Assembly: GCA_015657535.1 (NCBI GenBank)
Contig: JADHZB010000983.1
Location: 2,640-66,639 of the forward strand
Length of the DNA stretch: 64,000 bases
Origin: Nephromyces sp. MM_2019
Lineage: Eukaryota; Apicomplexa; Aconoidasida; Nephromycida
Reading direction: 5' to 3'
Part shown: positions 1-13,089 of the stretch, one piece after another
Position numbering within the stretch: the first letter of the stretch is position 1
Layout: every line of letters begins with the position of its first letter
The notes under the pieces: generated by a model
Seen by the model: the letters and a program-made list of their open reading frames with translations, nothing else
The model's database searches: none
Told to the model about the DNA's origin: nothing
Position numbers and translations under genes: made by a program

Positions 1-90
<90 letters not shown>
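1..90. repeat. (TG)45 microsatellite
   Basis: Perfect TG dinucleotide run from the first base of the window to base 90. A few further TG units follow at about 107-116. It probably continues to the left of the window. TG/CA runs recur strongly at 24-33 kb. Confidence 0.98.
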
Positions 91-92
<2 letters not shown>

Positions 93-191
93 GCTCATCA
101 GTAGGATGTGTGTGTGATTTTTTTTGAGGGAGGTATGAGTGGCTTCAATGTAACTATGATACTTTTATAATGTGGAAATTTGCTGTTTCAG

Positions 192-262
192 ATGGCTTGG
201 CTTCGCACGGCAGCTTCAAAGCCACTGTGGGAAGTCGCTGGGAAGCTTCTCTTGGTTTCTAG
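192..262 (+). CDS. Possible last ex­on of an upstream plus-strand gene
   Basis: A polypyrimidine stretch ending in TTTCAG at 191 is followed by an open frame of 23 codons to a TAG at 260-262. The encoded tail, ending ...SRWEASLGF, alternates polar and hydrophobic residues and ends in Phe, which is what the last strand of a mitochondrial outer-membrane beta-barrel (VDAC or Tom40 type) often looks like. The exon is too short to assign. The rest of the gene would lie left of the window, beyond the TG run. A chance frame cannot be excluded. Confidence 0.28.
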
Positions 263-2672
263 AAACTGGTAATTCGCTAATTTTTAAGAGGGCGGTGCAT
301 TTTTTACTTTTTTTGGTGTTTGAATTTTAGAGGAATATACGATGAGGGCGTAGCCTTGAATGTACAAAATGCATAGATTCTGCTGAAATATAAAAAGGAA
401 TACTCGCCCGTAACTGTGTGTGTTATCATAATTTTGTATCCAGTCAGTTGCCTCATTCATGTGTGTTGTTTCATAATGTTTTCACAATGGAGAAAGCTTT
501 GGTGATGTGCTGCATTCGAGATTGGTTTCTTTGTGTGTTCCTGATATCGTAGCATTTTCCCACTAAGGCATACTGGAAATATGCTCCCCCCAATATTGAT
601 TTCCCTGTATTTGTGTGTTCCCCAGGTCGTAGCATCCTCCTAGCTGAGTATGCTAGAAATGTCCTACCCCCAGTATTGAAGCAAACTATCTCCCACACAC
701 CTTAACTGGCAAAACACCCAGCAGCACGACATTCTCCGGTGGATATACGAGTCTCTTTTTATTAAATATACCCCATTCCTCTCTACTATTGGTTATCTTT
801 GTTAACGCAGAAGATAGCAAAAAAAAGCAAAGGGTTGTTCACTAAAGTTATTTGTTACTGGTGGTTCTCCCTAGTGACGATGAACATGCAGCAATGTTCA
901 CTAATATAGGAATTATTGAGGGGAATGCAGTGAATTTGTTGGGCCGATATTTTTTCCTGTATGTAATTCATGAAGGAATTTTTGCGAGGGAAAGGTTCTT
1001 TGTACAGAGCTCCTGTACCGTGTGGATATCTATTTGTTTATCTAAAAAGAGCTGAAGCAGGATAATCCAGAATTGTAAGATTTTTGTTTTAGAAGACTCA
1101 ATCAGAGCAAACCCAGGCCAAGAACAGCATTACATTTCATGTATAAACTTGTCTTTATTTTAAGTTTGTGAAGCAAAAACCTTAGCAAAACTTTAAAGAG
1201 TCAAAGCCACATTTCAGCAAGTATGCATGGTAAGCAAGTTTCGCATAGAAAATTCGAATTCTCTAATGAGCCATAGAAGCGGTATATATCAAACAACCTC
1301 TAAACTCGGCTGCCATTGGTGTATTTCCTCCCAAAGACTGCGCAGCTGTGAAGTATACCGGGCACCCCATCATCGTGTCCGGGAGTTAATTATACTTTGC
1401 TCCTCTGGCAGTGGGGCTTTTAGCGAAAGGATTTGAGTGTTTCTCCTGAGCAATGATACTTCTCTAAAGTTGAATTACTTTCTGCGTCCCCGTCCTGCAG
1501 TGTATCATCCGCTAAATTTAGTGAGATAAATAACGTAATTGATCGCTTAGTTGTAGGCTTTGGGTATCCACGAAGTCACAGTAAAGAAATGACGCTTTTA
1601 TTAGCTTGAAATGACGCTTTTATCAGCGTGAAATGCTTGTATCAGCTTTTTCTAGGCTGTGAAATACTCGTGCTGGAAATCTACGAGGATTCTAGCTATG
1701 ATCCTTAGTAATCCCAATCCATTTCCTGCATTTATCTCCAGGGCTAAGTCTAAGTGCGACTTTTTCAGCCGGATAGCGTGTTTCTAATCTGTAGATTGTA
1801 AATCCCCGATTTTTCTCTTTCTGCATACGCCCACCTAGAGAATATCACCTATGCATTTATATCTGAAATAGAAAATTGACTACAATAATGTGTTCTCTAG
1901 GTTACTGAGTTTCCGTTTCCTGTACACGACAAATGAGTTGCCTGCCGTAAGCTCCTGTGGCTTGTGTGCAAGTTTATGCACCTTTTCGACTAGTAAACAA
2001 GAGGTTTATAAACGTAATGGCATACTAAGGCTGCTTTGTGCTGCCGACTCTTTCATTTTTTCGAGCTGTTGCCTTTCTGTCCGTGTGCTTCAATCATAAA
2101 AAAAGGTAATTCAAGAGCCGAAGGAAATTCACATTCACATAACACGATAACCTTCTAGAGTAGCTGCGACGCCACAGATACCCAAAGACTTCTTGTTGCC
2201 CCGCCTCTTATTTTTTAAGAAGCCTACCTCGAATGGCTGTGAAGGGATGAAGTTTATCAAGTCATTGTGCACACGCAGCTTGCATAAAACCGACTTAGCT
2301 AGCAGCATATCTTGACCTATTCGTAAGGCTTTTAATTAACTACTTATAATACTCATTATGGCGGTATCCGGCTCATCTGGGGTCCCTCTTTTCTCTCCCC
2401 TGCTACCCACTGCGCATGCCCAATCTTTGTCCTCTAGTAGTATAGTCCCTGCCTTTTGCATTTGCCCCCTAATTGAAGTTTGGACACCGAAACTGCCTTG
2501 TATATTTTTGGAGGAGAATGACCTCAATTGAACAGAGCTTAGCGGATCGACACGTTTAGTACAGGAGCCTTTGCTGGGCGCACCATTACAATCCAAACTT
2601 TTGGCCGACTGCCAATTGTCATCTTTCAAGAATGAATGTTCTCTCCCTAACTGCTGTCCTCCTACGTATCTT
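263..2672. other. No convincing gene (2.4 kb)
   Basis: T-rich sequence with only short open frames on both strands and no pair of splice sites bounding a plausible exon. A minus-strand frame open over 2336-2680 would encode about 115 residues. It overlaps the stop codon of the gene ending at 2673 and could be an alternative 3' exon of that gene. Confidence 0.5.
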
Positions 2673-5600
2673 TTATGCTTCGCACTTTCTCTCTTTCATG
2701 CCTTGAGAGATTCCCTCAATAATAGCGTTTCTTCTGGTAGATTCTTCAATATACTCAGATAATCTTTCAGCTTGCCTCCCAGCATATGGAAAGAGGAAAT
2801 CAGTTACAATATCCCTCACAACTTCTAACTCTCCTTGGATATTTTCTACCTCTTGTTCTATTGCTTCGGGTAATCTGTGTTCCGCTTGAAGCCTGAACTC
2901 CGCTATGACCTACAAGCACGCAATAATTGAGTTGAAAGACCGAGCTCGCTATCGCTAGGTAATTACAATTCGTTGGTATGGGGCGATTTTGCTGTGTGGC
3001 TGCTACAGATTTAGAATAGTTACTCATATGGATTTATTTTTTATGAGGATGCAGGATAGCTAGCACGAACTTCGCGCTGTGAAACCAGAATGTGTGCAAT
3101 GTCTACCGGTTTGCAAGCGTAAGTGAGCGCATCTAATGATCAAGGTTTGCTTTATATCTATCGGAGGGTTCAAATAGTGCTTGGAGATAAGCTCAGAGTT
3201 TAGGACCTAAAAAGTTTTCACTTGCTATTTGCGATACTGAGAAGCGTTTCTCCTGTACATTGCTTCTAATGTTGTTTTTGTCCGTGGCCACGTTGCTTAA
3301 GCCGGACGGCGCTATCAATGCGCGCATATCATCAGTACTCAAGTTAGGATTAGTTCGTATTTACATATCTTCAATCGCTTAGCTCAACTGTGTATACCTC
3401 GCTTTGGGTTCTTCATCGAGCCGTCAGTTTGAATGCAGCGGAAGACTCTAACACAACATTTTTAACTGCCTGGCTATGGCAAAAAAAATTTTACCCAGGT
3501 AGGACTCTTGGAGATGAATTACGTTGCCAAACTACGGGTAGAGCTTTTTGAGTCTATAGCTTCACGTGGGGCCGGATGGAATGAATACATGGTGGAAAAA
3601 AGGCAGCTTAATCCCAATTGCCAGGCTGGTGGGAACATTGAATTATATTATTGTTTTTCCCAAGGACTATAAACACGGATTTACCCTGTAATTTGAGGCC
3701 CGCATGATGCCCGCCTTGACGGCGTCGGATAGGAAGTACTTCACCACATTATGTAAAACTGCAAGCCGCATAGCATCTGGAGGGCATTCTACCCTGCTTT
3801 TTTCATCCAAGGGTTTACTGAGCTCGTTCTGCTGCCTGGTTGTACGCGCTCTGGCAGTTTTATTTCCCGGCAGTAGCTCTGCAGAATTATAGGTTTCAAA
3901 TAGCATCTCACTGAGCTGGGGCTCGTCCTGCACGTAATATAGGAAAGGGTCGTGTAGAGGCCCTGAGATTTACTCAACAGGAGGGAGAAGCTTGCACGAA
4001 AAATCGCCCTTTTTGCGATAGAAAAAGGGAGAACAGAAGTTACTGAACTGATATATAACAGGATTATGCAGGTCAGTATCCGTATGCTAGAAATAGTAGC
4101 TGATAATACTTATGTTGGGTTATATGGTTATTCCACGAGGCCTTTCAGGCAACAGATATTAATCTAAAACTCTGAGGGTCGTGCTAAAATTAACCCAAAT
4201 TCTTTCATTTTCATTTCTTGTCATATATATTGGGCAGGGTGGTAGTTACAATCCCAGCAAAAATTCAGGCTTGCGTGGTATGACAACATGCCACACGATT
4301 ATTGTCAGATTTATTCCATGACCTCGGAATCAGAGATTGTAGCCTCTGTGGTTTATTAGCACTTATTTTTTTTCTAGAGCACTCTGTGCGAAGCTTCTTC
4401 CTCATTGAAAACACACCGCCACAAGTTTGAAGGTGTTCACTGCCTAATACTTGCAAGTAGATTTTTCCGCCACCTTATCCCCGAGTTTGTCCCGGCAAGG
4501 AAAGAAAATCATGAAAACCGTGAGAAACGCTATCATGCTCTTTCTCTTCGTGGGCATCGTTTTCAATGGTATCTATGCAGCTTCAATTTATCCTATTGAG
4601 TCATGCGGGCTTTCATTGCTCAATTGCAATTACTGAAACACTCCTAGAGTACCTCTAAGGTTCACGGTCAACTAGGACCTTAAAGATCAATTTTCACGGC
4701 TTTTTATTGTCACGCTCCGTAAAATTGTCTTATAAGTTCGGGAAACAAATCGTGGTGCGATACCTCCTCTAGCGAGTCAACTTACCTTGTATTCTCCTGA
4801 TGAGCACCTCAGAACATCATTAATTCGCTGGGAGATCGGATTCTTGACTGCATTCCCATGCATAATACAGGTCCTTAGCTCGTTCATTTTGAGCCTGTGC
4901 TCTGCTATGTAGTCTTCTATCCCCTTGAATATTTTGTGGCCCTGTGAGCCTGTAAACTGCATATCTGCGTATGCATCTGCAGCTACCTCAGCAGCAGGCA
5001 ATTCAATTTTATTTTGAAGAGTTAAATATACTTGCATCTTCCTCAGTAGAAGAGGAGGCGCTTTGAGAGTTGAAGAGGTGTGTGTGTTCTTCGATAGGCT
5101 TGATGCCAAATGCACCGCTTCTTTGTTCGAACAGAAGGTGGGTTCACTGTAATTTTCGGAATATTCCGTAAGAGGGGCCTGAATTACGCTCTCATCATAT
5201 ATGTTTTAAACTTTAAAATTGGGATTTTAAACTAGGAAAAAGCGTATATGCAATTCTGAAAAATTGAATACAACGCTGCCTTTCCGTGCGCTGCATGCTG
5301 TCTGTGATATCTTATGAAAGATTTGCAATCAGGCGATTGGGCAGGACACACGTGCGGCTTAGAATTTAGAGGCTGAAACACTTCAATGGGCAGGTACGGC
5401 TCAGCTTCTGCCATTCTTGTAATATCAGTGAAATTTCTAAACAAACTATCACTCACTACACCATCACGCAGACCCAAACTTTCTATCAGAACCCTCTTTG
5501 TAACCCATTAGCGTATGTTTGAGTCAACTTTCTAGTATGCATGACCATTGAGCCAACCTTTTCCTCATGATGTATTCCCTTTTCCTGGGCCATGCCAACC

Positions 5601-6560
5601 TTCCACCATGGATTCAAAGAAGACTCTGGGTTCGACCTGTTTTTTTGTTCTAGCCACTGGTCTTCGTCTTTAGAACTTAGGCTCTCTTCGTTGGTATCAA
5701 CACACCATTTGCCACTTGGAACTTTCATGTTTATTAGCCACCACGACCTTATCTTCCTAGTTTTATCTTCATCCGAATGTGCTACTCTACTTTGCAGCAT
5801 ATCCTTTGGTACCTTGAGATTCTTAGTGGGATAGGCAGTGCCAGTGGGTTTAGCAAGCACCCTTGCACCCCATCCAATCCCCGTACCTCCATTTAGGGCC
5901 TTAAATCCGCTAAATAGCGCCCTCGCCCTCTTCTTTTGTACTTCAAGGAGAAGTGCCTCGTGTGCGTGCGCTGCTTTATTGTGAACTTTTCTCTGCTCAG
6001 AAGGTTAAGGAGTGCTAAGGACACATTTTTTCGAAATAAAAGAAGAAGGAAGTGCTACTATCACCAAAAAGCAGTACTATGGGACTGCAGAATATATTCG
6101 TAACGAAATAGACTTGCAGTAGTTTTTTCGGGGATATTTTACTGCGTATTTTCATGATAGGATGAAACTATAGCGGGAGTATATATGCAAGCTCTCGTTT
6201 ACTCGAAAAATATGCTAAAGGGCTGTAAATAGCAGATATCGATGAAAAAAGCCATAATGTTATCCCTTCTTAATTCTTAGAAAAGCAAGCAAACGCGGGA
6301 GAAGGTACACTAATAATGCCACCCACCAGACTTTCCGCATATCTTTCGTCAATAAAAATATTATGGGCACGTGCAGGTGCTTTCCCTTGTATCCTGGTGC
6401 GATAAATATATTGAAATACATGCAAGGCCTCTGCGTTGACAGTATCTTCTGTATGAGCACCTTTGTTTGGGAGGGCACCAACTATAGAAGGTTGCTCCGA
6501 AGCTCCGCTGAATTTCATGTATATCGGCCTTGGAGCATAGGTTCCAGGTTGGCAAATAAA
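2673..6560 (-). CDS. Multi-exon gene, product not recognised (partial reconstruction)
   Basis: I recognise no family, but the exons fit together. Read on the minus strand: about 6560-6327 (donor GTGGGT); 5992-5558 (145 codons, acceptor GAGCAG, donor GTTGGC); 5495 to about 5250; about 5200-4786 (donor GTAAGT); 3927-3685 (81 codons, acceptor GTGCAG, donor GTAAAT); 2909-2673 (78 residues, TAA). The resolved junctions all fall in phase 0, which supports one transcript. The protein is hydrophilic and rich in Lys, Glu and Gln. The segment at 5992-5558 has a basic helix followed by a Gly-rich stretch and Trp pairs (SWW, NPWW). The last exon is a probable coiled coil (EQEVENIQGELEVV). No signal peptide or membrane segment is visible. 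The boundary between the third and fourth exons, and the true start, are unresolved; an upstream exon may lie at 7580-7686. Confidence 0.6.
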
Positions 6561-6803
6561 ATCCCCCATTATTAGGCGTAAACACATACAATCTCTCACG
6601 CAGCCCAAGTATTAAGGTTATCCTAAGGCTTAAGCAGGAAGCGAGTACATTTATTCGTGTTAACTAGTGCCATTAGGTTCTCAGGTTTTATCTTGACAAA
6701 CCCAATAACTCTTAATTCATATCCTCTGGCTTTGTCCCTTTTCCATCAGTACCTCCAGTAACAAATATTTTCTATGGCGATGGTAAGTTTATCAAGTTTA
6801 TCC

Positions 6804-6989
6804 ATGGCTAGAAATCAGAAGAAAAAGGAAATTTTGTGTTTGTACAACTATCCAAAGAACTTTTCTTCCGATTTTCTTATATCCTGCATTCGAACAGTTA
6901 TTATTAAGCAGGGCGATGGTGACGAAAAATTCGATGAATGGGGAGATAAAATCTGCCAGCAGTTAGGGATTTCATTTCGTAGGGATTAA
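6804..6989 (+). CDS. Small ORF, 61 residues, unknown
   Basis: ATG in a good context (TCCATGGC) opens a frame of 61 residues with a charged, protein-like composition: MARNQKKKEIL near the start and DEKFDEWGDKICQQ near the end. It lies on the strand opposite to the unknown multi-exon gene, probably within one of its introns. No family is recognised. It may be a chance frame. Confidence 0.25.
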   Translation: MARNQKKKEILCLYNYPKNFSSDFLISCIRTVIIKQGDGDEKFDEWGDKICQQLGISFRRD

Positions 6990-7579
6990 TATTATACTCC
7001 TCACTAGGAGTCATAAAAAAGATAGCAATTGAGTACTTGAGGGGGAATAATATATATTAAGTTGAAAGTGCTGATTAGATACAATACAGTGGGCTAATGG
7101 GGAGGAGATTGTCTGAACGCGTATACTCATTGCTTGTCCATCACCTCCCCAAACCTTCACATTACGAAAATTATCCCACTACGCTATTTTTTTCTGCAAT
7201 CACAGAAATATTTAATAAGCCTCGACTGTATGCCTTGTGAATGGACTAAACGCCGCAAAGATATTTTTCCTAACGTACCCTTACTGAGTGAATGGCAGCC
7301 CACACGGAGTCTGAGGTTTGTTCTGGCCTGGGTTATCTCAACAAGGCTTGGGCTTCTTATTGTGAAGCAATCACTTAGTTAAAGTTATTACAGGCCGGTA
7401 GTACCTTGAATGTTATAACAATTACCTACATAGCGCCCGGATATCTTAAGCGGACTAAAAACTTTCATAAGAGGTCCCAGTGTGAAGTGAAAGCTAGAGC
7501 ATCAAGTTATTCAACATCTATAAACATCCGGCATGTTATAAAATGAGGCATTAATGCTATCGAAATTATGTGAAAACAC

Positions 7580-7686
7580 CTGAAAGTTGCCATCACAGGA
7601 AGTTGACTGTGCACCCAAAACCAGCGCGTAAACAATCTGCGCGAAGTTAACAAGCGGAATTAGGCAATCGTCGCCCGGGTTTGAAG
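7580..7686 (-). CDS. Candidate upstream exon of the 2.7-6.6 kb minus gene
   Basis: A short open segment of 35 codons bounded by a good acceptor (pyrimidine tract plus TTTCTCAG) and a GTGTTT donor after a phase-0 CAG codon. The peptide (SNPGDDCLIPLVNFAQ...) looks coding. Its phase-0 end agrees with the phase-0 junctions of the downstream exons. No continuous path linking it to the next exon was proved. Confidence 0.35.
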
Positions 7687-10202
7687 CTGAGAAATAGGGG
7701 AATCTGAAATCTAGAAGCCAGCAGAGCAAATTGAACTGCTCACTAGTTTTGTTACGCTGTACCTCTATTTTTGAAAGTGCTTAAGTTGCTGAAGAGATTT
7801 GTAATTCTATAGTTCATACGGTGTTGTCAGCTGAAATTTCCAAAGGATGCTACCACAGCGCTTCATTGTGGTGTCTATAAAATATGTTGCAAACATGCTA
7901 TTTACCAGTCTGACAAGCCCTATTGTTTGAGGAAATGCTGCTTCTGGTTCCTCGAGGCTTTTATTTTCCCACCTTGTACAATTTATGCCTACAAAGCATT
8001 GGAAAGAATCTCGTCCTCTGTGAATCCCCTGGCCATTGAGTGGTACACGTGAACTACTAGCCTGAAGGTCAAATTAAGGCTTGCCGTTGCAAACATACGG
8101 GGGGTGCGGCTTCTCGCACTCCCTCGCAACAGGTCCATTGAATATCCCGTGGATACATCCAAGAGTAAAGTTAGTACGGGCTTTTAGGTGTGGGAAGCTT
8201 CCTCAGCAAAAAATATCAAGATATATCATGAAAAGCTACTCAACTGTTGATATATGTTGCGAGGGGGGCTAACGGCAGGCTGTGTGCTCACTATGATTCA
8301 TAGTAAAGTATTTGCTTCGCCATTTTATGTAGTGTGCGATGCAAAAGCTCCATTAACCCAAAAGTGTGGAAGATTGCTATGGCTGGCTTGAACATACAGT
8401 GAGTTAAATTCATGCCATGAGTATATTAAATTACCTTCGCGGCATGTCGCTTCTGTGCGGATCCTAAGTACGTTAGACCAGCAGAAGCAGCTCTGCTAGG
8501 CAGCATTAGTACGTGAGCTAGCGTAATCATAGGGTAAGTAATGGTGCGGTCAGTACCACTAGTATGGCGCTCCCCGCACTCATTGGTTCGTGTAAATCAT
8601 TTGCCGACTGACAGACAATGTGATTAAGTTTTTTGTCATTCATGTAGGGACTCTCACACCATCTCTTTACTTGTCGTTGCCGTGAAATTAGGCTCCTCAT
8701 TATTTCCGTTATGAATGTGTTTTAAGGTAATAAGGACCCGCTTTTTGATATAAGCGGATACTTCCTTTACCTTGGAATCACCATTTTAAATACTTTTAAT
8801 AATACGAAAAGTCTGTAAGTTATAGCTTTAGATGGAATGATGTGTGAATGATCCCAGCGCATAGCGCTTGCTTTGTATTACCATATAGGAATTCTACATG
8901 ACTTATAAGCATAATTTTGATGTTCCCTGAGCAGACTACTGTTACCAGAATTAGTGGATCATTTTGCTTTGTAAGAAATTATGTGATTAAGTGCTATTTT
9001 TCTGCTTTGGAGTAGTTTAAGCGCTGCCTCAATGGGAGCTCCAAAACTATTCTTCAAAAGGCTCTTGATGCGTTCCCATAAGTTTGAGTGATATCTAAAA
9101 TAATTCCAATTGATGATACTTTAGTCATATCGCAATCTTCCCTGTAGGTGGTTTATGGTATGACTGCACAAGGTAGCATTGTGAGTATTTAGGCCGTCTG
9201 CGGATTTTACTTCATCGCGAGAAACTGACTAGTTTGTTTTACCGTCAAGATTCATTTCCTTATTATGGTGCACACATCAACGTCTGCGGGGCGTACTTCG
9301 GTGTAGAAGTGCAGATGACAAAGTGTGTATGGCATTAGCAGCCGTACCCCCATCGCATTAACGTGCGGAATATCCGTGCGACATTTTCATATCACTTTCG
9401 ACAAAAAAACTAGGAAAAAAGAAAAGAAATTTGCATTTGTTCACAGATTTTATCCCAAGGTATAAACAAAAATTTCACAGCTGTGTTTTCCACACACAGT
9501 GCTCTCGCAGCTTTCCCGCATGATTTTTAAAAGAGTAATCTTTTTTTTTCTGTCTTTGTCCCTTGTATGCCGCTTTTAATTGAGTAGTTTTGGGCTTTAG
9601 AAACAGTGAAATGTAGGTTCCGCATAAGTTGCGCATGGTCCCTGGGATTAAGAAAGTTTTTAGTTTAAATGGCTAGCAAGAAAAAATAAGTGACCTGCGT
9701 GATTTCAAAAGTATCTTCTGGGCGCCGCTGACTGTATGAACTTTCATGAGTATGAAATCTATGGGTGGCAGTGCGATTCATTCACCGAGTAAATTTGACG
9801 ATTTTTTTTGTTGTTGCCCCGTAATGAAAGTGGTCACTGTTGAACTTGGCAACTTAAGATACTGAAATTTATCGTATAATTTTTTTGCGATATTTTTAAA
9901 AAATGGAATCTTGAATTATGCTGCTCATCCTTCCTCAAAGTGATCTTCTCCAGGCTACACCTTCCTGTGCTAATGTAGGCTAACTCTAGCGTATTCATTG
10001 CCAGCCACCGAATATGATGCATTTAATCCATAGCTCGTTGACCCTGTCATTATTCACTCCTCACTACCTGTTTTTTCAACTGATTTTTTACAGTGGCTCC
10101 CCAGCCCTTCTATTTTGAAGACCCTGTTTGCGGCGGTAATAGAGATTATTCTTTGCTCTCTCTTACAGTTCATTCCCGCGGTCCATATTCTCCTCTAAAG
10201 CC
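7687..10202. other. No firm gene; possible minus-strand first exon near 10 kb
   Basis: About 2.5 kb without a supported gene. A minus-strand frame starting with ATG at 10022 (MHHIRWLAMN...) runs to 9834 and looks partly coding, with a possible donor GTGTAG after about 20 codons. If real, it would be a first exon divergent from the DUF1295 gene, with 180 bases between the two starts. Nothing else stands out. Confidence 0.35.
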
Positions 10203-12522
10203 ATGGCGCTAGATTTTGAGGGCAATTTGATTGTGCTCAGTTTGGTTGTTACAGTTGTTTTACAGTACTCCTGCTTCGCCATCGCCTATATGTGTCAATT
10301 TGATCTTATAACCGATTTTGCAGGAGCAATCAACTATGTATTAATAGCCTACCTTGTTTTTGGTCTCAACGCAATGTATGAAGCCCATCGCATCGCTATT
10401 TATACGATGCTCTGCCTCAGCCGTGTGGAACTTGGACTCTTCCTCCTGTATAGGGTGCTTACAAGAGGATCAGATTCGCGTTTCGAGAAAATTCGTACCA
10501 GTTTTAAGCGATTTTTCATTTTCTGGACCATACAAATTATGTGAGCATAAGCTGTGGGTATGCGTTGCTGGAGCAGTGTAGGTCTATCCGAAGTTTAAGT
10601 GGGGTTTCTGGCTTCTCTAGGAGTGTGTATATTTGAATATAGCTATCTGGTGACGATATCATCATTTGTCAATATATATGCTGATGAGCAGTATATTCTT
10701 TTCTGAGAATCCATTTTATATATGCTTTTGTTTGTGCATGCCCAGCGTTATGTTGGTACTCACTTCCTGGTTGAGCTCATTATCTGCAAATCACGCTTGA
10801 CTATTATTTGATATTACAAACACTTTCCCCTTCAATTAATTCTCTAAACTCCCGGTGGAATTTTGAATGCCCTAAATGATGAAAAAAACTTGTCTTACGC
10901 AACGCTATAGTGATACCACTTTCTGTGTCTCTTTCCTTTTATTTTTTTACAAGTTGGGTGTTCGGGGTATCCTTTAACGCATTATTTGTGTTGGGTGATG
11001 ATTATAACCCCGCAACTCATGCCTATACTATCGTGGGAATAGTAGTATACGGAGTGGGCCTCATACTCCAGGTAGTGGCAGACTTTCAAAAGTACCGCTT
11101 CAGGGCTAACCCTAATAATAATGGCATTCCGTTTACTTCTGGGATATGGAAATACTCCAGGCATCCGGTAATAAAGCTAAAATTCTGCAGTGACTGTAAA
11201 CTTTTCGAGTGGGATCGAAAAGTATTTCTGAGAGGGAATTGGGTCGAATTCTTTACATGGTTTCTAACATTACCGAACCTAGTGTGTGCAGTGAACGTTT
11301 TTATATCACGGTAATACTGCTAGTATTGGAATAGTTGGAAAATTTCTGCATTGAAGCTATTTTTTATGTTTCTACTGACTTTCCGTAGTATAGGGTTACG
11401 TCGACGGTATGGCCTGTGGGTGTACATTCCTCAAAAAACTTTAAGATATTGGTAACTAGAAATTTTGATTTAATCTACACTCGAAATGAAATGTTGCTGG
11501 GATCTTGTAAAAATTCCCACTATGCTGTTTTTTTCTCACGTTTTATGGGAAGCTGACAAAAAAAGAAGCTAATTTTGTAAGAAAAAGTGAGGCTAATAAT
11601 TTAGAAAAACAAAAATTTCAAGCGGCTCACATTTATCTCCAGCAATTTTCATTTGAACGCGATTAAAATTTAATGCCTCAGTAGTATTTCTCTCCTCAGT
11701 AAGCAGTTAATTTTGTTTAGGGGTACTATAGCTGGCGTTGTTTACAATTCCTATTTTTGTTAGCATTTTTCCGTATATTTTTCTAGGTTATTAATTTTTT
11801 CATTTCTCAGCTTGCTCTTAAGTTATGTCCATGCTACCATGCTTGATACAGTTCGTATGATATATAAGAACTCTCCTATTTTGGCCGTATTCTTTTTTAC
11901 AGAATTACTTTGGTGAAATACTAATTTGGCTCGGGATCTTCATTGTCAGCTTGCCTGTTCTTTTCAACTCTTGGGTCTGTTCTATCTTTGCGTATATAAT
12001 TTTGCGCCCCTCTCTTTCTATCATTTGATATATTTAGTATATAAAAATGGTGCAATTTTTCTATTTTGCTGTGTAAGAAATGGATAGTTGGCAGGTTTTT
12101 GCCTTTTTTTGGCAATTTTTTCGATACTGCAGGTGCTTTTTATAATAAAAACTCTTTGATTTAAACGGTTTGGCTGCTAGATTTTTCTTTTTGTAAAACT
12201 TCCCAATTTTGCAAATTTTTCCAAAATATCTATGAAAAACTGCCTTTTAAACTTCTGGTACTTTATTCTCCTGTACTATCTGCTATTTCCTTCCATTTCC
12301 GTTTATTTTTTTATTTTCATAGATTTTTTTATTGCCTTCCTTCCCATACAGTCGAGATGGGGCTATATTACGGTTATCAGTCCGTTACTTACTTACATAA
12401 TCCTCTGCTTTATATCTGGAATTCCTTTTGCGGAAGGGAAATACTTGGAACGCTACTATGCAAATCCTAGCACGCGGTTTGGAGTTACAAAACTTGCTTT
12501 AGTAGAAACTTGTTCATGTTAG
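10203..12522 (+). CDS. DUF1295 / steroid 5-alpha-reductase-like membrane protein
   Basis: Multi-pass membrane protein of the DUF1295 family, related to the C-terminal domain of steroid 5-alpha reductases and to isoprenylcysteine methyltransferases. Known members are probably enzymes acting on lipids, but the substrate is unknown. Four exons: 10203-10540, 10954-11167, 11903-11974 and 12352-12522, giving 264 residues. The start MALDFEG follows a plausible Kozak context (GCCATGG). Family hallmarks appear in order: FDLITDFAGAINY; RVELGLFLLYRVLTRG; FWTIQI joined across intron 1 to WVFG; KYRFRANP; then KYSRHP joined to NYFGEI at the exon 2/3 junction; finally SGIPFAEGKYLERY. All phases match once the exon 2 acceptor is placed after the long pyrimidine tract at 10953. 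The C-terminal tail after NPSTRF is not family-like and may be miscalled. Confidence 0.93.
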
Positions 12523-13089
12523 TCTAGGAAATCACCTATGTTCCTTTCTTCTACTTTAGGATATAAGATGATATCGCATTCTAGAAAATCTCATACTACC
12601 GCAGATATAGGCTACCACAAACTTAAATACGCTTGCATAGAGAAGTATAGCATGCCTGGATCTAGCGAAGATGTTTTTGTAAAGCTATCTTCTGTTAAAG
12701 AACTCTGAAAGGAGGGGGGAGACCACATCATTTTATGAACCCCAGCTTGCAAGTGCCTGTACACGACTAGAGCATGTATATTGCTGATGAGTATGCATAA
12801 AACAAATCATCCTCGCACTTTTATGCGTGAAGTACTGCATTTGATTGGCTCTGCTATTTTTTTTGTTAATTAATCTTCCTTCTTTCGGCCACCTCGAATT
12901 TCTTTCAGCGATATAATTTCTAAATATCAAGCGTCCACCTCTCCACTGTTGCCATTCCCTCCCTCATGGTACTATGGTCTTCCAGTCACGGTGAAGATGG
13001 TGAGCTATTGCTAGAAGCGATTTTATGTAAAGTCCTGCCATGTATTTTTGGTACTGTATCCGTTTACGCTATGCATTCTTTTTATTAAG
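12523..13089. other. Intergenic or 5' region, no firm gene
   Basis: T-rich. One short plus-strand segment begins with ATG at 12968 (MVLWSSSHGED) and is followed after 11 codons by a strong donor (GTGAGC). It could be the first exon of the gene proposed at 13.1-14.06 kb, but its phase does not fit the next exon as I read it. Confidence 0.4.

Noticed and set aside
10541..10954. Apparent frame break or tiny intron after exon 1 of the DUF1295 gene
   Set aside because: It vanishes when the acceptor after the long pyrimidine tract at 10953 is used; the join then matches the family motif.
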